The notes: generated from the sequence alone by a model not told the origin. A DNA stretch of 25,330 bases from JBHHYR01 sp046757585 (GCA_046757585.1 JBHHYR010000034.1:1-25330), one strand, 5' to 3'. Counted from the first letter of the stretch, positions 1-7,728 are shown. Program-made: numbers and translations.

Positions 1-691
1 TGCGGTCGCGGAAGTGCAGATGGAACGACAGCGCCAGGTAGTAGACTGGGAAGAACAACGACAGCTGGGCCAGCCGGCGCGACGGGGTCGGGAACTGCAG
101 CAGCAGCACCACGAGGCAGACTGCCCATAGGATGCCCAACACGTGCGTCGTGCGCCGGGCCGTCGGAGTCCGACTCGGGTACAGATACCGGATCGGTACG
201 AACACCAGCACGGAGAACAGGACCAGCATCGTGACGTTGAACCAGCTGGCGCTCCGCAAGGTATAGAAATAAAAGACGACGACGTTCCAGTACGAGGGGA
301 AGCCTTTGAAGAAATGGTCGTCGGTCTTGGCGTCGATCTGGCAAAAGCCGTAGCCGCTCGCCAGCAGCGGCAACGTGGCGATGGCGAGGCCGACCAGGCC
401 GCGTGGGACTAGGGCGGCATGGTAGGCCAGTACCATGGGGACGACGACGTAGTTGAGGTAGTCGACGATGTCGTCCAGCCTCGCCCCGTCGAAGTGCGGC
501 AGGAGCTGTTTGACCCGCATCCGCCGCGCCAAGGTCCCATCGGTCGAGTCGATCACCGTGGCCACGGCGAGCCAGATAAACGCCAAACCGTAGCGACTGC
601 GTGCCGTCGCTTCCAGTGCGAGAAAGCCGAGCACCGCGCCAAAGGCGGTGTACAGATGCACGCTCCAGGCAGCCAGCACCGGGCCGGTCAT
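1..691 (-). CDS. pcs: Phosphatidylcholine synthase (partial, C-terminus beyond window)
   Basis: An integral membrane CDP-alcohol phosphatidyltransferase that would condense CDP-diacylglycerol with choline to give phosphatidylcholine and CMP. Reading the minus strand from the ATG at 689-691 gives about 230 residues still open at the window edge, close to the family's usual length, so little is missing. The catalytic signature is complete: D46-x2-D49-G50-x2-A53-R54, then twelve residues, G67-x3-D71-x3-D75. The twelve-residue spacer between AR and G is the form known for bacterial Pcs; most other CDP-alcohol transferases have eight or nine. Hydrophobic stretches that look like membrane helices follow the motif. 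Its neighbour is a cold-shock gene on the same strand, probably separately transcribed because a hairpin lies between them. Assignment is from motif and overall pattern, not from a search. Confidence 0.87.
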   Translation of the reverse strand, partial: MTGPVLAAWSVHLYTAFGAVLGFLALEATARSRYGLAFIWLAVATVIDSTDGTLARRMRVKQLLPHFDGARLDDIVDYLNYVVVPMVLAYHAALVPRGLVGLAIATLPLLASGYGFCQIDAKTDDHFFKGFPSYWNVVVFYFYTLRSASWFNVTMLVLFSVLVFVPIRYLYPSRTPTARRTTHVLGILWAVCLVVLLLQFPTPSRRLAQLSLFFPVYYLALSFHLHFRDR

Positions 692-969
692 CGGACCGCG
701 GGAGGATCGTACGCCGGTTCGACGGCGCGATGGCTGGTCGCGGCTTCGGTGAGGAAGCGACGCTGTACACCCGCACCCGGGAGCTGTCTCGGTCTTCCAC
801 ACATCGCCGCCCTGCATCTGGTTGGAAGCCCACTCAAGCATGTGTCGCGGCCCCCCCGAGCTGCGGAGGACGCGCCAGCTGTACGAGCGGGAAGAACGCG
901 CTCTCGAGAGGAAGGCATCGGCCCCGCTCACGCCGGGGCCGAGGCCGGTTCACTTCTGTGTCAAGTCGA
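692..969. other. Intergenic region between pcs and csp
   Basis: I see no convincing gene in these 278 bases. A short minus-strand open frame runs from 918 to 688 and would end on the pcs start codon, but its product is arginine-, proline- and alanine-rich with no recognisable motif, and it overlaps the hairpin at 914-946. The only structured element is that hairpin. Confidence 0.5.
914..946 (-). terminator. Hairpin downstream of the cold-shock gene
   Basis: TCGGCCCC (918-925) and GGGGCCGA (935-942) are perfect inverted repeats with a 9-base loop, extended by three more pairs outside one mismatch. On the minus strand it lies about 25 bases past the csp stop and is followed by a short pyrimidine run (TTCCTCTC) rather than a clean T tract, so it is a plausible but imperfect intrinsic terminator. 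Confidence 0.5.
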
Positions 970-1170
970 TCAAATCTTCGAGACGTTTGCGGCCTGTAGC
1001 CCCTTGGGGCCCTGCGTGATCTCGAATTCTACGCGCTGGCCCTCCTCCAATGACCGAAAGCCCTCCCCCGCGATGGCGGAGTAATGGACGAACACGTCCT
1101 GGCCGTCGTCCTTGGTGATGAAGCCGTAGCCCTTCTGGCCGTTGAACCACTTGACGGTGCCTTGCACCAT
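970..1170 (-). CDS. csp: Cold-shock domain protein
   Basis: A 66-residue single cold-shock domain, an OB-fold that binds single-stranded RNA or DNA and melts RNA structure in the cytoplasm. Both nucleic-acid-binding motifs are present: RNP1 KGYGFI at residues 13-18 and RNP2 VFVHY at 26-30, with the usual GTVKWFN start. The frame is open further upstream to 1257, but the ATG at 1168-1170 is preferred: the extra 29 residues match nothing in the family, and a purine-rich ribosome binding site (AAAGGGGGGAAG) lies just before it. The gene stands alone on the minus strand with a likely terminator behind it. Which Csp paralogue it is, and whether it is cold-induced, cannot be told from sequence. Confidence 0.95.
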   Translation of the reverse strand: MVQGTVKWFNGQKGYGFITKDDGQDVFVHYSAIAGEGFRSLEEGQRVEFEITQGPKGLQAANVSKI

Positions 1171-1476
1171 ATTGCTCTTCCCCCCTTTCGCTCCTGTTTG
1201 TGTTCCTGGGAAAGCCGATAGTAAAGGCCCGTCCGTCCAAGCTGGAGCGCCGGTCACACCGCTGGCTGCCGGTTTGTACCTTAACCACTCGGAGCCTTTC
1301 GCCTCGAAACTCGGGGCTCGTCATAGCATGTGCGTATGCGTCTGTGCAACAAGAAACGCCGGGTCAAAACGCGCCCTGCGCAGCTCCTCTCAGCTCCTCG
1401 GCGCCGTGTTACCTTTACTCCCCGTAGTGCGGGTGGTATCGTCCGCAGCTGTGAGCGCGTCAAGCGTGCCGTTCGG
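1171..1476. other. Divergent intergenic region csp / lptC
   Basis: About 306 bases separate the divergent starts of csp and lptC, and both promoters should lie here. I could not find a clean -35/-10 pair on either strand. The lptC frame stays open upstream to 1330, but that part encodes an arginine-rich stretch before the membrane anchor and looks non-coding. Confidence 0.45.
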
Positions 1477-2079
1477 ATGAGAAAGGGCCTGCGTCTGACG
1501 CTCCTCGGACTTGTGACGCTGCTGCTGGCGGCAGTCGGGATTCTGGTGGGGCGCAGCATGTGGAAACAACGCAAGCTGGATGTCGCCCAGAAGGGGTTGG
1601 AGTTCTTGCCCGGTGTGTCGCAGCACATCCAGGACTTCCATCGCGTCAAGGTGCGGGACGGCCGCAAGGTCTGGGAAGTGTCTGCGGACGATGCACAGTA
1701 CTTGGAGGATGAGAAGACCGTCGTCGTCCGCGGCGCCAAGATGCGGCTCTTTCTGAAAGACGGCGGCGTCGTAGGTCTACGGGGCGATGAGGGACGCATC
1801 GCGCTCGACGGCCGTGAAGTGACGGGCGTGGACCTGGCAGGCGACATCCAGGTGACGTGGGCCGATTATCTGGTGCGTACGGAACGTGCCACCTACGATC
1901 ACAAGCGGGAGCTCATTTCAACGCCGGGAGCGGTGGAGGTCTCCAGTCGCGCCCTGCAGTTGCACGGGGATCGTATGGAGATAGAGGTGCAAGCCGAACG
2001 CGTGACCCTGCTCCGCCATGTGTCGATGCGGCTGCAGCCGGCGTTGCTGAGACAAGGAGGGGGTAACGCATCGCTGTAA
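1477..2079 (+). CDS. lptC: LPS export system protein LptC
   Basis: A 200-residue inner-membrane-anchored periplasmic protein that passes lipopolysaccharide from the LptB2FG transporter to LptA. The chosen ATG gives a short basic N-terminus (MRKGLRL) followed directly by one hydrophobic helix of about 20 residues, the expected single-pass anchor, and then a beta-rich periplasmic domain with repeated strand patterns such as VWEVSADDAQYLED and GVDLAGDIQVTWADYLVRT that fit the LptC/LptA jellyroll. It is first in the run lptC-lptA-lptB-rpoN, which is the strongest support because LptC is poorly conserved in sequence. No strong ribosome binding site is visible. An in-frame ATG at 1330 would add 49 arginine-rich residues and is rejected. 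Confidence 0.88.
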   Translation: MRKGLRLTLLGLVTLLLAAVGILVGRSMWKQRKLDVAQKGLEFLPGVSQHIQDFHRVKVRDGRKVWEVSADDAQYLEDEKTVVVRGAKMRLFLKDGGVVGLRGDEGRIALDGREVTGVDLAGDIQVTWADYLVRTERATYDHKRELISTPGAVEVSSRALQLHGDRMEIEVQAERVTLLRHVSMRLQPALLRQGGGNASL

Positions 2080-2092
2080 CGCATGGACGTTT

Positions 2093-2665
2093 GTGGTCAT
2101 GCTGGCCTCGGTGGGCCTGGCCGCCCCGCGCGGCGGCGGGGCTCAGCCGGCACGCGCGACTAGCGCTGCCCCTGCGCGTGAAGGTAGTGCCCCGGCGCCT
2201 GGCATCCCGCTTCTCGGGTCGCTGTCCTTTACGGCGAGTCGGGAGCCGATCGAAGTGAGCGCGGATGCGCTCGAATACGACTACCGCAGCCGGGTGTTGA
2301 CCTACAAGGGAAACGTGGTGGTGACTCAGGGGGACATGAAGCTGGAGACTGACAAGCTGACGGTCACGGTCGATGAGCACGCCGACCGTCGCGTCAAGGA
2401 AATCGTGGCGGACGGTCATGTACGCCTCTCCAAAGGTGATCGCTGGGCTACGGCCGGGCACGCCGTCTTCGACGAAACGCAACACACCGTGGTGCTGAGC
2501 CGCAACGCCGAGCTACACGATGGGTCGAGCCAAGTCAGCGGCGATCGTGTGGTGGTCTATCTCGATCAAGAGCGCAGCGTGATCGAAGGAGGAGGCGGCC
2601 GGGTCAAGGCCGTCTTGTTCCCGCCCAGCCCCGCGACACCGGCAACGCCAGCGGAGGCTCCGTGA
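2093..2665 (+). CDS. lptA: LPS export periplasmic bridge protein LptA
   Basis: An OstA/LptA-type periplasmic protein whose beta-jellyrolls stack into the bridge carrying lipopolysaccharide to the outer-membrane LptDE complex. The core runs from about residue 50 (PIEVSADALEYDYRSRVLTY) through GNVVVTQGDMKLETDKLTV to GDRVVVYLDQERSVIEGGGG, typical of the family; a Pro/Ala-rich tail follows. The start is uncertain. GTG at 2093 is the first conventional start, but it leaves a signal peptide without a basic end. A strong AAGGAGG lies at 2054-2060, and an in-frame ACG at 2066 would give a better signal peptide starting (M)HRCNAWTFVV. The stop overlaps the lptB start (GTGA), implying coupled translation. 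Confidence 0.9.
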   Translation: MVMLASVGLAAPRGGGAQPARATSAAPAREGSAPAPGIPLLGSLSFTASREPIEVSADALEYDYRSRVLTYKGNVVVTQGDMKLETDKLTVTVDEHADRRVKEIVADGHVRLSKGDRWATAGHAVFDETQHTVVLSRNAELHDGSSQVSGDRVVVYLDQERSVIEGGGGRVKAVLFPPSPATPATPAEAP

Positions 2666-3408
2666 GCCACAACGGGAGCGGTGCAGGCCGCCTGTTGCGG
2701 GCCGACGGCCTGTGTAAGCGGCTTGGCGGGCGCGAGATCCTGCGCGCCGTGTCCCTCGAAGTGCACGCCGGGGAAGTGGTGGGCTTGCTCGGTCCCAACG
2801 GTGCGGGCAAGACCACGACCTTCTACGCCATCGTCGGCTTGATCCGTCCCGATCGCGGCAGCGTGCAATTGAACGGCGTCGATCTGACGTCGGAGCCGAT
2901 GTATCGGCGCGCTCGCCGGGGCATCAGCTACCTGCCACAGGAACCGTCGGTGTTTCGCAAGCTGACCGTCGAAGAAAACATCCTGGCAATCCTCGAGACG
3001 TTGCGCCTGACCCGTGAGGAGCGCCGCGTGCGGCTCGCCACGCTCCTGGAAGAACTGAGCATTGCCCACCTCGCCAAGCACAAAGCATATGCTTTGTCCG
3101 GTGGAGAACGCCGGCGGGTGGAGATTACCCGCGCCCTGGTGACAGCCCCGACCTTCATGCTGCTCGATGAGCCTTTTGCAGGCATCGATCCGCTTGCTAT
3201 TCTAGATATCCAGGGAATCGTGGCGCAGTTGAAAGAACGAGGCATCGGGATTTTGATTACGGATCACAACGTGCGCGAAACCTTGGGGATCTGCGACCGC
3301 GCCTATATCCTGAACGACGGCGCCATCCTCGAGGAGGGCACGCCGCGGGAGATCGCCGCCAGTCAGCAGGCCCGGGAACTGTATTTGGGCGAGCGTTTCA
3401 CGCTGTAG
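2662..3408 (+). CDS. lptB: LPS export ABC transporter ATP-binding protein LptB
   Basis: A 248-residue cytoplasmic ATPase that powers lipopolysaccharide extraction from the inner membrane with LptF and LptG, which are not in this window. All ABC motifs are intact: Walker A GPNGAGKT at 44-51, Q-loop glutamine at 93 (LPQEPSVF), signature LSGGE at 145-149, Walker B FMLLDE at 165-170 with catalytic E170, and the switch histidine H202 in ITDHN. LPQEPSVFRKLTVEEN is the LptB-specific form. The GTG start at 2662 overlaps the lptA stop by four bases, so the two are probably translationally coupled. The lptC-lptA-lptB-rpoN order confirms the role. Confidence 0.97.
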   Translation: MSHNGSGAGRLLRADGLCKRLGGREILRAVSLEVHAGEVVGLLGPNGAGKTTTFYAIVGLIRPDRGSVQLNGVDLTSEPMYRRARRGISYLPQEPSVFRKLTVEENILAILETLRLTREERRVRLATLLEELSIAHLAKHKAYALSGGERRRVEITRALVTAPTFMLLDEPFAGIDPLAILDIQGIVAQLKERGIGILITDHNVRETLGICDRAYILNDGAILEEGTPREIAASQQARELYLGERFTL

Positions 3409-3412
3409 CGCC

Positions 3413-4894
3413 ATGGCACTCGAAACCAAGCTGTACCAGAAACTCAGCCAGCAGTTGGTGATGACGCCGCAGCTTCGGCAGGCGATCAAAATCCTGCAGG
3501 TGTCGCGTGCCGAACTGGAAACGTTGATCGATGAGGAGCTGGCCGAAAACCCCGTGCTCGAGGAAGGGGTCGAGCCGACGGAGCACGAAAATGAACGCCC
3601 GCGCACCGACGAGTCACTGGCGCCGGAGGCCCCGGGACCGGAACAGTTGTCCGAAGTTCGCGACCAACGGGAAACGACGACTGAAGTTGCTGCCAGCGAC
3701 CGTCTCGGGGCGATCGACTGGAAGGAGTATCTGGACAATTACCGCAACGACTGGCACGGTGCCTCGGCCACTTCCGCCGACTACGACGACGACAGACGCA
3801 GTGCTCTCGAAAACACGCTGGTACGTACTCCGTCGCTGACCGAGCACCTGATTTGGCAGCTGCGGATGGCCGGAATCGATGCCGCGGAAGAATCTGTGGC
3901 GGCCCTGATCATCGGTAACATGGATAAGAATGGCTACCTGCAGCTCGCCGTCGAGGACATCGCGTTCCAGAGCGGCCAGGACTTTGACGTCGTCGAGGCT
4001 GCGCTGCGTCACATCCAGGCGTTGGACCCGCCGGGGGTCGGGGCACGTGACCTGCGGGAGTGCTTGCTGTTGCAGATCCGCGCCGAGGAAGCGGAGGACT
4101 CTGTTGCGGCGCGTATCGTCCGCGATCACCTGGGACTGCTCGAAAGCAAACGCTACGACAAGATCGCGAAGGAGCTCGGGGCCACGATCGAGGAGGTCGT
4201 GGCGGCGGCGCATTACATTGCGCGGCTCGAGCCGAAGCCGGGCCGCAACTTCGGTGAGGGCGACATCCGCTACATTACGCCCGATGTCTTCGTCCACAAG
4301 ATCGGCGATGAACTGGTCATCACGCTCAATGACGACGGCCTCCCCCGCTTGCGGGTGAGCAATTTCTACCGCCGCGTCCTGGGCGACTCGAACACGGGAG
4401 AAGCCAAACGCTACATCCAGGAGAAGATGCGCGCCGCGGCCTGGCTCATCAAGAGCATCCAGCAGCGGCAACGGACCCTCTACCTCGTGACGCAAAGCAT
4501 CGTACGATTTCAGCGTGAGTTTTTCGAGCAGGGCGTCTCCCACCTCAGGCCGCTGGTGCTGAAAGATGTCGCGATGGACATCGGCATGCACGAGTCGACG
4601 GTGAGCCGCGCCACCGCCAACAAGTACGTGCATACACCGCAGGGCACGTTCGAGCTGAAGTACTTCTTCACGTCGAGCCTGCAAGGCGCTGACGGGGAGG
4701 AAGTGTCCGCCGAGAGTGTCAAGGACCGCATCCGTGAGATCATCAGCCAGGAAGACCCGCGCGAGCCGCTGAGTGATCAGCACATCGCGAAGATGCTGTC
4801 GACCGAGCATGTGGGGATCGCACGGCGGACGGTCGCCAAGTACCGGGGCATGATGGGAGTCCTGCCATCGTCGAAACGGCGCCAGGGATTCTGA
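3413..4894 (+). CDS. rpoN: RNA polymerase sigma-54 factor RpoN
   Basis: A 493-residue alternative sigma factor for -24/-12 promoters that needs an AAA+ activator. Region I is the glutamine/leucine-rich N-terminus (residues 1-50, with QQLVMTPQLRQAIKILQ), which contacts the activator. An acidic variable region II follows, then the core-binding domain from about residue 135, a helix-turn-helix region (DVAMDIGMHESTVSRATANKY) and the diagnostic RpoN box ARRTVAKYR at about 470-478, which reads the -24 element. It starts 4 bases after the lptB stop with little ribosome binding site, suggesting read-through translation in one operon with the lpt genes. Genes for sigma-54-dependent activators were not seen here. 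Confidence 0.97.
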   Translation: MALETKLYQKLSQQLVMTPQLRQAIKILQVSRAELETLIDEELAENPVLEEGVEPTEHENERPRTDESLAPEAPGPEQLSEVRDQRETTTEVAASDRLGAIDWKEYLDNYRNDWHGASATSADYDDDRRSALENTLVRTPSLTEHLIWQLRMAGIDAAEESVAALIIGNMDKNGYLQLAVEDIAFQSGQDFDVVEAALRHIQALDPPGVGARDLRECLLLQIRAEEAEDSVAARIVRDHLGLLESKRYDKIAKELGATIEEVVAAAHYIARLEPKPGRNFGEGDIRYITPDVFVHKIGDELVITLNDDGLPRLRVSNFYRRVLGDSNTGEAKRYIQEKMRAAAWLIKSIQQRQRTLYLVTQSIVRFQREFFEQGVSHLRPLVLKDVAMDIGMHESTVSRATANKYVHTPQGTFELKYFFTSSLQGADGEEVSAESVKDRIREIISQEDPREPLSDQHIAKMLSTEHVGIARRTVAKYRGMMGVLPSSKRRQGF

Positions 4895-4919
4895 CGGGGG
4901 CGCGAGAACGGAGAACAAC

Positions 4920-5444
4920 ATGCACGTGATGGTAACCTTCCGGCACGTGGAGCCGACCGAAGGGCTGCAGCGCTACGCCGCCGACAAGGTGCAGCGCGTT
5001 CGCAAGTACCTGCGGCGCCCGATCGAGGCACATGTGACGTTATCGGTGGAAAAGCAGCGCCATGTCGCTGAGATTCAGGTGAGCGCCAATCACCTGAATA
5101 TTACCGCGGCCGAGCAGACCGGTGACCTCTATTCGGCCATCGATCTGGCCATGGACAAGATCGAGCGCCGCGTCAAGAAGCACGTGGCCCGATACAAGGA
5201 CCACAAGGGCGGTAACAACGCGACCGTGGTGAACGCTCTGTCTGCCGACAGAGACCACGCTCAAGGGACCATCCACACGCAACGGGTCGCGGTGAAGCCG
5301 ATGTCCGTGGACGAAGCGATCATGCAACTGAATCTCGTCCAGAACGATTTCCTCCTCTTTACGAATGCAGCCACGGACAGCTTGAGCGTGGTCTATCGGC
5401 GCAAGGACGGCGACTATGGCCTGCTCGAGCCCGAGCCCTCGTGA
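4920..5444 (+). CDS. hpf: Ribosome hibernation promoting factor, long form
   Basis: A 174-residue protein of the long HPF type, which binds the decoding centre of the 30S subunit and, through its C-terminal domain, pairs ribosomes into inactive 100S dimers in stationary phase. Residues 1-105 form the S30AE/YfiA domain (FRHVEPTEGLQRYAADKV; AIDLAMDKIERRVKKH). A linker follows, then the dimerisation domain from about residue 120 with AVKPMSVDEAIMQL and VVYRRKDGDYGLLEPE. It has a GGAGA ribosome binding site and lies 25 bases after rpoN, its usual position next to sigma-54. The long form with a downstream ptsN is common in deltaproteobacterial-type genomes. Confidence 0.95.
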   Translation: MHVMVTFRHVEPTEGLQRYAADKVQRVRKYLRRPIEAHVTLSVEKQRHVAEIQVSANHLNITAAEQTGDLYSAIDLAMDKIERRVKKHVARYKDHKGGNNATVVNALSADRDHAQGTIHTQRVAVKPMSVDEAIMQLNLVQNDFLLFTNAATDSLSVVYRRKDGDYGLLEPEPS

Positions 5445-5550
5445 ATCGGATGACGTGCCGGTGTCTTCCGACGAGTCGTGACGGGCAGGGCGCGAGGAGG
5501 TCGAAGAGGAGCCGCGGCCCTCGAAGTCCTCGTTGCCAGGCGCTCCCTAC

Positions 5551-6012
5551 ATGAAGCTCGTCGATATCCTTCCCGAAGCCCTGGTCATCCCGGCGCTCAA
5601 GGGACAGACGAAGGAAGATGTCCTACGCGAGCTGGCGGAATACATGGCGGCACGATACCCGGACATCGACGCTGGCCGGCTCGTCGAAGTGCTCTGGGAA
5701 CGCGAACGACTGGGCAGCACGGCCATCGGCGACGGGATCGCCATTCCGCACGGTAAGCTTCCGGGTGTGCGGGCTTTGCGCGCGGCGTTTGGCCGGCACT
5801 TGCAGGGAGTGGAGTTCCAGTCCCTCGACGGCCATCCCACCAGGTTATTTTTCCTCCTGGTGGCGCCGGAAGACTTAGTGGGGCAGCATCTCAAAGCCCT
5901 TGCCCGTGTGTCGCGCCTGCTCAAGGAGCCATCGTTTCGCAACCAGTTGATGGCGGCAGGGACGCGCGAGGAGCTGTATCGCTGTATCCGTGAGGAGGAT
6001 AGTAAGTATTAG
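5551..6012 (+). CDS. ptsN: PTS IIA-like nitrogen regulatory protein PtsN (EIIA-Ntr)
   Basis: A 153-residue cytoplasmic phosphoryl carrier of the nitrogen PTS, which takes a phosphate from an HPr-type protein and regulates other proteins rather than importing sugar. The active-site histidine is H67 in the motif GDGIAIPHGKL, and the fold runs from MKLVDILPEALVI to the C-terminal helix RNQLMAAGTREELYRCI. The ATG at 5551 is chosen because it begins at the conserved KLVDIL; a TTG at 5533 would add six residues. It follows hpf after about 100 bases and is followed by an HPr gene, making a compact regulatory pair. No EI (ptsP) is in the window. Confidence 0.93.
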   Translation: MKLVDILPEALVIPALKGQTKEDVLRELAEYMAARYPDIDAGRLVEVLWERERLGSTAIGDGIAIPHGKLPGVRALRAAFGRHLQGVEFQSLDGHPTRLFFLLVAPEDLVGQHLKALARVSRLLKEPSFRNQLMAAGTREELYRCIREEDSKY

Positions 6013-6108
6013 CCACCGCTCGTGCTGCCGAGACTGCTGCTGTGGTCCCGCTGCCCGGCGCTGGGGCTGCCAGCCTGCACCAGCACGCACAGGTAGGCCG
6101 ACGGTCCG

Positions 6109-6387
6109 ATGAGTGACACGACACTGTCAAAGCGCCTTGAAGTCAAGAATCGACTGGGACTGCACGCCCGCGCTGCCGCGCTGCTGGTGCAAACGACGGC
6201 TCAATTCGACGCCGATGTCACGGTGGCAAAGGATGGACAGGTCGTGAACGCGAAGAGTATCCTCGGGCTCATGACGCTGGCGGCTGCTCAGGGCTCGCTA
6301 ATCGAGGTGAGCGCCTCAGGGCCCGAGGCCGTCGAGGCCCTGCGGGCCATCGAACGGCTCATCGAGCAGAAATTCCATGAGGAATAA
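6109..6387 (+). CDS. ptsH: HPr family phosphocarrier protein
   Basis: A 92-residue HPr/NPr protein that shuttles phosphate from enzyme I to EIIA proteins, here most likely to the neighbouring PtsN. The phosphorylated histidine is H19 in the motif NRLGLHARAAA. A serine at position 50 (NAKSILGLMTLAA) corresponds to the regulatory Ser46 that HPr kinase modifies in other bacteria, so that control point could be active, but no hprK gene is present nearby. It begins about 96 bases after ptsN with a poor ribosome binding site. The usual rapZ and hprK neighbours are missing between and after these genes. Confidence 0.93.
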   Translation: MSDTTLSKRLEVKNRLGLHARAAALLVQTTAQFDADVTVAKDGQVVNAKSILGLMTLAAAQGSLIEVSASGPEAVEALRAIERLIEQKFHEE

Positions 6388-6392
6388 CGTCC

Positions 6393-6419
6393 TTGACCGT
6401 GACACGTCCCCTGTATTAT
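6393..6419 (+). promoter_or_regulatory. Probable sigma-70-type promoter of metK
   Basis: TTGACC (6393-6398, five of six consensus bases) and TATTAT (6414-6419, five of six) are separated by 15 bases, slightly short but workable. Transcription would begin near 6426, leaving a leader of about 82 bases before the metK ATG at 6508. Its position just after the ptsH stop suggests metK is transcribed on its own. Confidence 0.5.
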
Positions 6420-6429
6420 GAATCAACAT

Positions 6430-6505
6430 AGCCTGCCGGTGAGGGCCGAGCAGGCTGCGGCACCCGCGCGCAGCTCAGAAGGACTGCAACGGGCGGAGGA
6501 GGCCC
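6430..6505 (+). promoter_or_regulatory. Structured metK leader with ribosome binding site in a hairpin loop
   Basis: Three inverted repeats fill this leader. AGCCTGC (6430-6436) pairs perfectly with GCAGGCT (6450-6456). GCTGCG (6454-6459) pairs with CGCAGC (6469-6474) and shares three bases with the first stem, so the full forms exclude each other. GGGC (6491-6494) pairs with GCCC (6502-6505) and holds the GGAGGAG ribosome binding site in its 7-base loop. I could not match it to the SAM-II or SAH riboswitch core as I know them. Regulation by an RNA switch is inference. Confidence 0.4.
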
Positions 6506-6507
6506 CT

Positions 6508-7728
6508 ATGACCCTACGCGATTTCCTATTTACGTCAGAATCCGTTTCTGAGGGACATCCCGACAAGATGTGCGATCAGATTTCCGACGCCGTCTTGGAC
6601 GCGTTGATCGCGTGTGACCCTGAGAGCCGCGTGGCGTGTGAAAGCCTGACGAAAACCGGCATGGTGGTCGTTGCAGGAGAAATCACGACACGGGCGCAGA
6701 TCAGCTACGCTGAGGTGGCCCGCGAGACAATTCGCGAGATCGGATACAACTCGTCAGCCATGGGCTTTGATGCCGACACGTGCGCCGTGCTGACCGCCAT
6801 CGATCGGCAGTCCCCCGATATCTCCCGGGGCGTCACAGCCAATGACGAGGCGCACAAGGAGCAGGGAGCCGGGGATCAAGGGCTCATGTTCGGCTTTGCC
6901 TGTGACGAGACGCCCGAACTCATGCCGTTGCCCATCGTCCTGGCACATCAGCTGGTCAAACACCTGGCGAAGGTGCGTAAGAGCGGGGTGTATGGGTTCC
7001 TGCGTCCCGACGCGAAGTCCCAGGTGACCGTCGAATATCGTGATGGGCGCCCCCGGCGGGTCGATGCCGTGGTGGTGTCGTCACAGCACAGCCCGGACGT
7101 CAAGTACGAAACGCTGCGGGAACTTATCGTCGAAGAGGTGATTCGTCGCGTTCTCCCCGACCAATACCTGGATGGGCGGACGAAGTATCACGTGAACCCC
7201 ACCGGCCGTTTCGTCGTCGGTGGCCCGGTCGGTGACTGCGGGTTGACCGGGCGGAAGATCATCGTCGACACCTACGGGGGCTACGGCCGGCATGGTGGCG
7301 GAGCCTTTTCGGGCAAGGACCCGAGTAAAGTGGATCGCAGCGCAGCGTACATGGCCCGGTATATCGCCAAGAACATCGTTGCGGCTGAGTTGGCGACGAA
7401 GTGCGAAGTGCAGTTGGCGTACGCCATCGGCGTTGCCGAACCGATCTCGGTGCTCGTCGACACGTTCGGTACGGGCGTCGTACCGAACGAGCGCCTCGCG
7501 GCGATGGTTCGAGAGCATTTCGAGCTGAAACCTGCTGACATCATTCGTGCGCTTGACCTCAAGCGGCCAATCTATAAGCGCACTGCCTCCTACGGGCATT
7601 TCGGCCGTACCGCGGAGAAGGGGTACTTCACCTGGGAGCGCGACGACCGCGCTGATGCATTGCGCGCCGCGCTCGGTGCGCGCTCGCGCCCGGCACCCCG
7701 GGTCAGGGCGGTGCAGGTCGCGGTGTAG
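6508..7728 (+). CDS. metK: S-adenosylmethionine synthetase
   Basis: A 406-residue cytoplasmic enzyme that makes S-adenosylmethionine from methionine and ATP, the main methyl donor. Family signatures are intact: GHPDK near residue 17 (ATP-binding histidine), GAGDQGLMFGFA in the middle, and the P-loop-like GGGAFSGKDPSKVDRS. The C-terminal ASYGHFGR ending is normal, followed by a short basic tail. The ATG at 6508 is preferred over an in-frame ATG at 6418 because it has the strong GGAGGAGG site and because the upstream ATG lies on the predicted -10 box. ahcY follows about 116 bases downstream, so SAM production and SAH removal are encoded together. Confidence 0.97.
   Translation: MTLRDFLFTSESVSEGHPDKMCDQISDAVLDALIACDPESRVACESLTKTGMVVVAGEITTRAQISYAEVARETIREIGYNSSAMGFDADTCAVLTAIDRQSPDISRGVTANDEAHKEQGAGDQGLMFGFACDETPELMPLPIVLAHQLVKHLAKVRKSGVYGFLRPDAKSQVTVEYRDGRPRRVDAVVVSSQHSPDVKYETLRELIVEEVIRRVLPDQYLDGRTKYHVNPTGRFVVGGPVGDCGLTGRKIIVDTYGGYGRHGGGAFSGKDPSKVDRSAAYMARYIAKNIVAAELATKCEVQLAYAIGVAEPISVLVDTFGTGVVPNERLAAMVREHFELKPADIIRALDLKRPIYKRTASYGHFGRTAEKGYFTWERDDRADALRAALGARSRPAPRVRAVQVAV

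Noticed and set aside
688..918. Small minus-strand open frame ending on the pcs ATG
   Set aside because: Arg/Pro/Ala-rich with no motif, no clear ribosome binding site, and it overlaps the hairpin after csp.
1330..1476. N-terminal extension of lptC from an upstream ATG
   Set aside because: Adds 49 Arg-rich residues ahead of the membrane anchor, unlike LptC, with no ribosome binding site.
3614..4921. 435-codon open frame antisense to rpoN
   Set aside because: Shadow of the sigma-54 gene with no recognisable domain.
6430..6507. Known SAM-II or SAH riboswitch upstream of metK
   Set aside because: The conserved core sequences I know are not present; only generic stems are seen, so it is reported as an unclassified structured leader.
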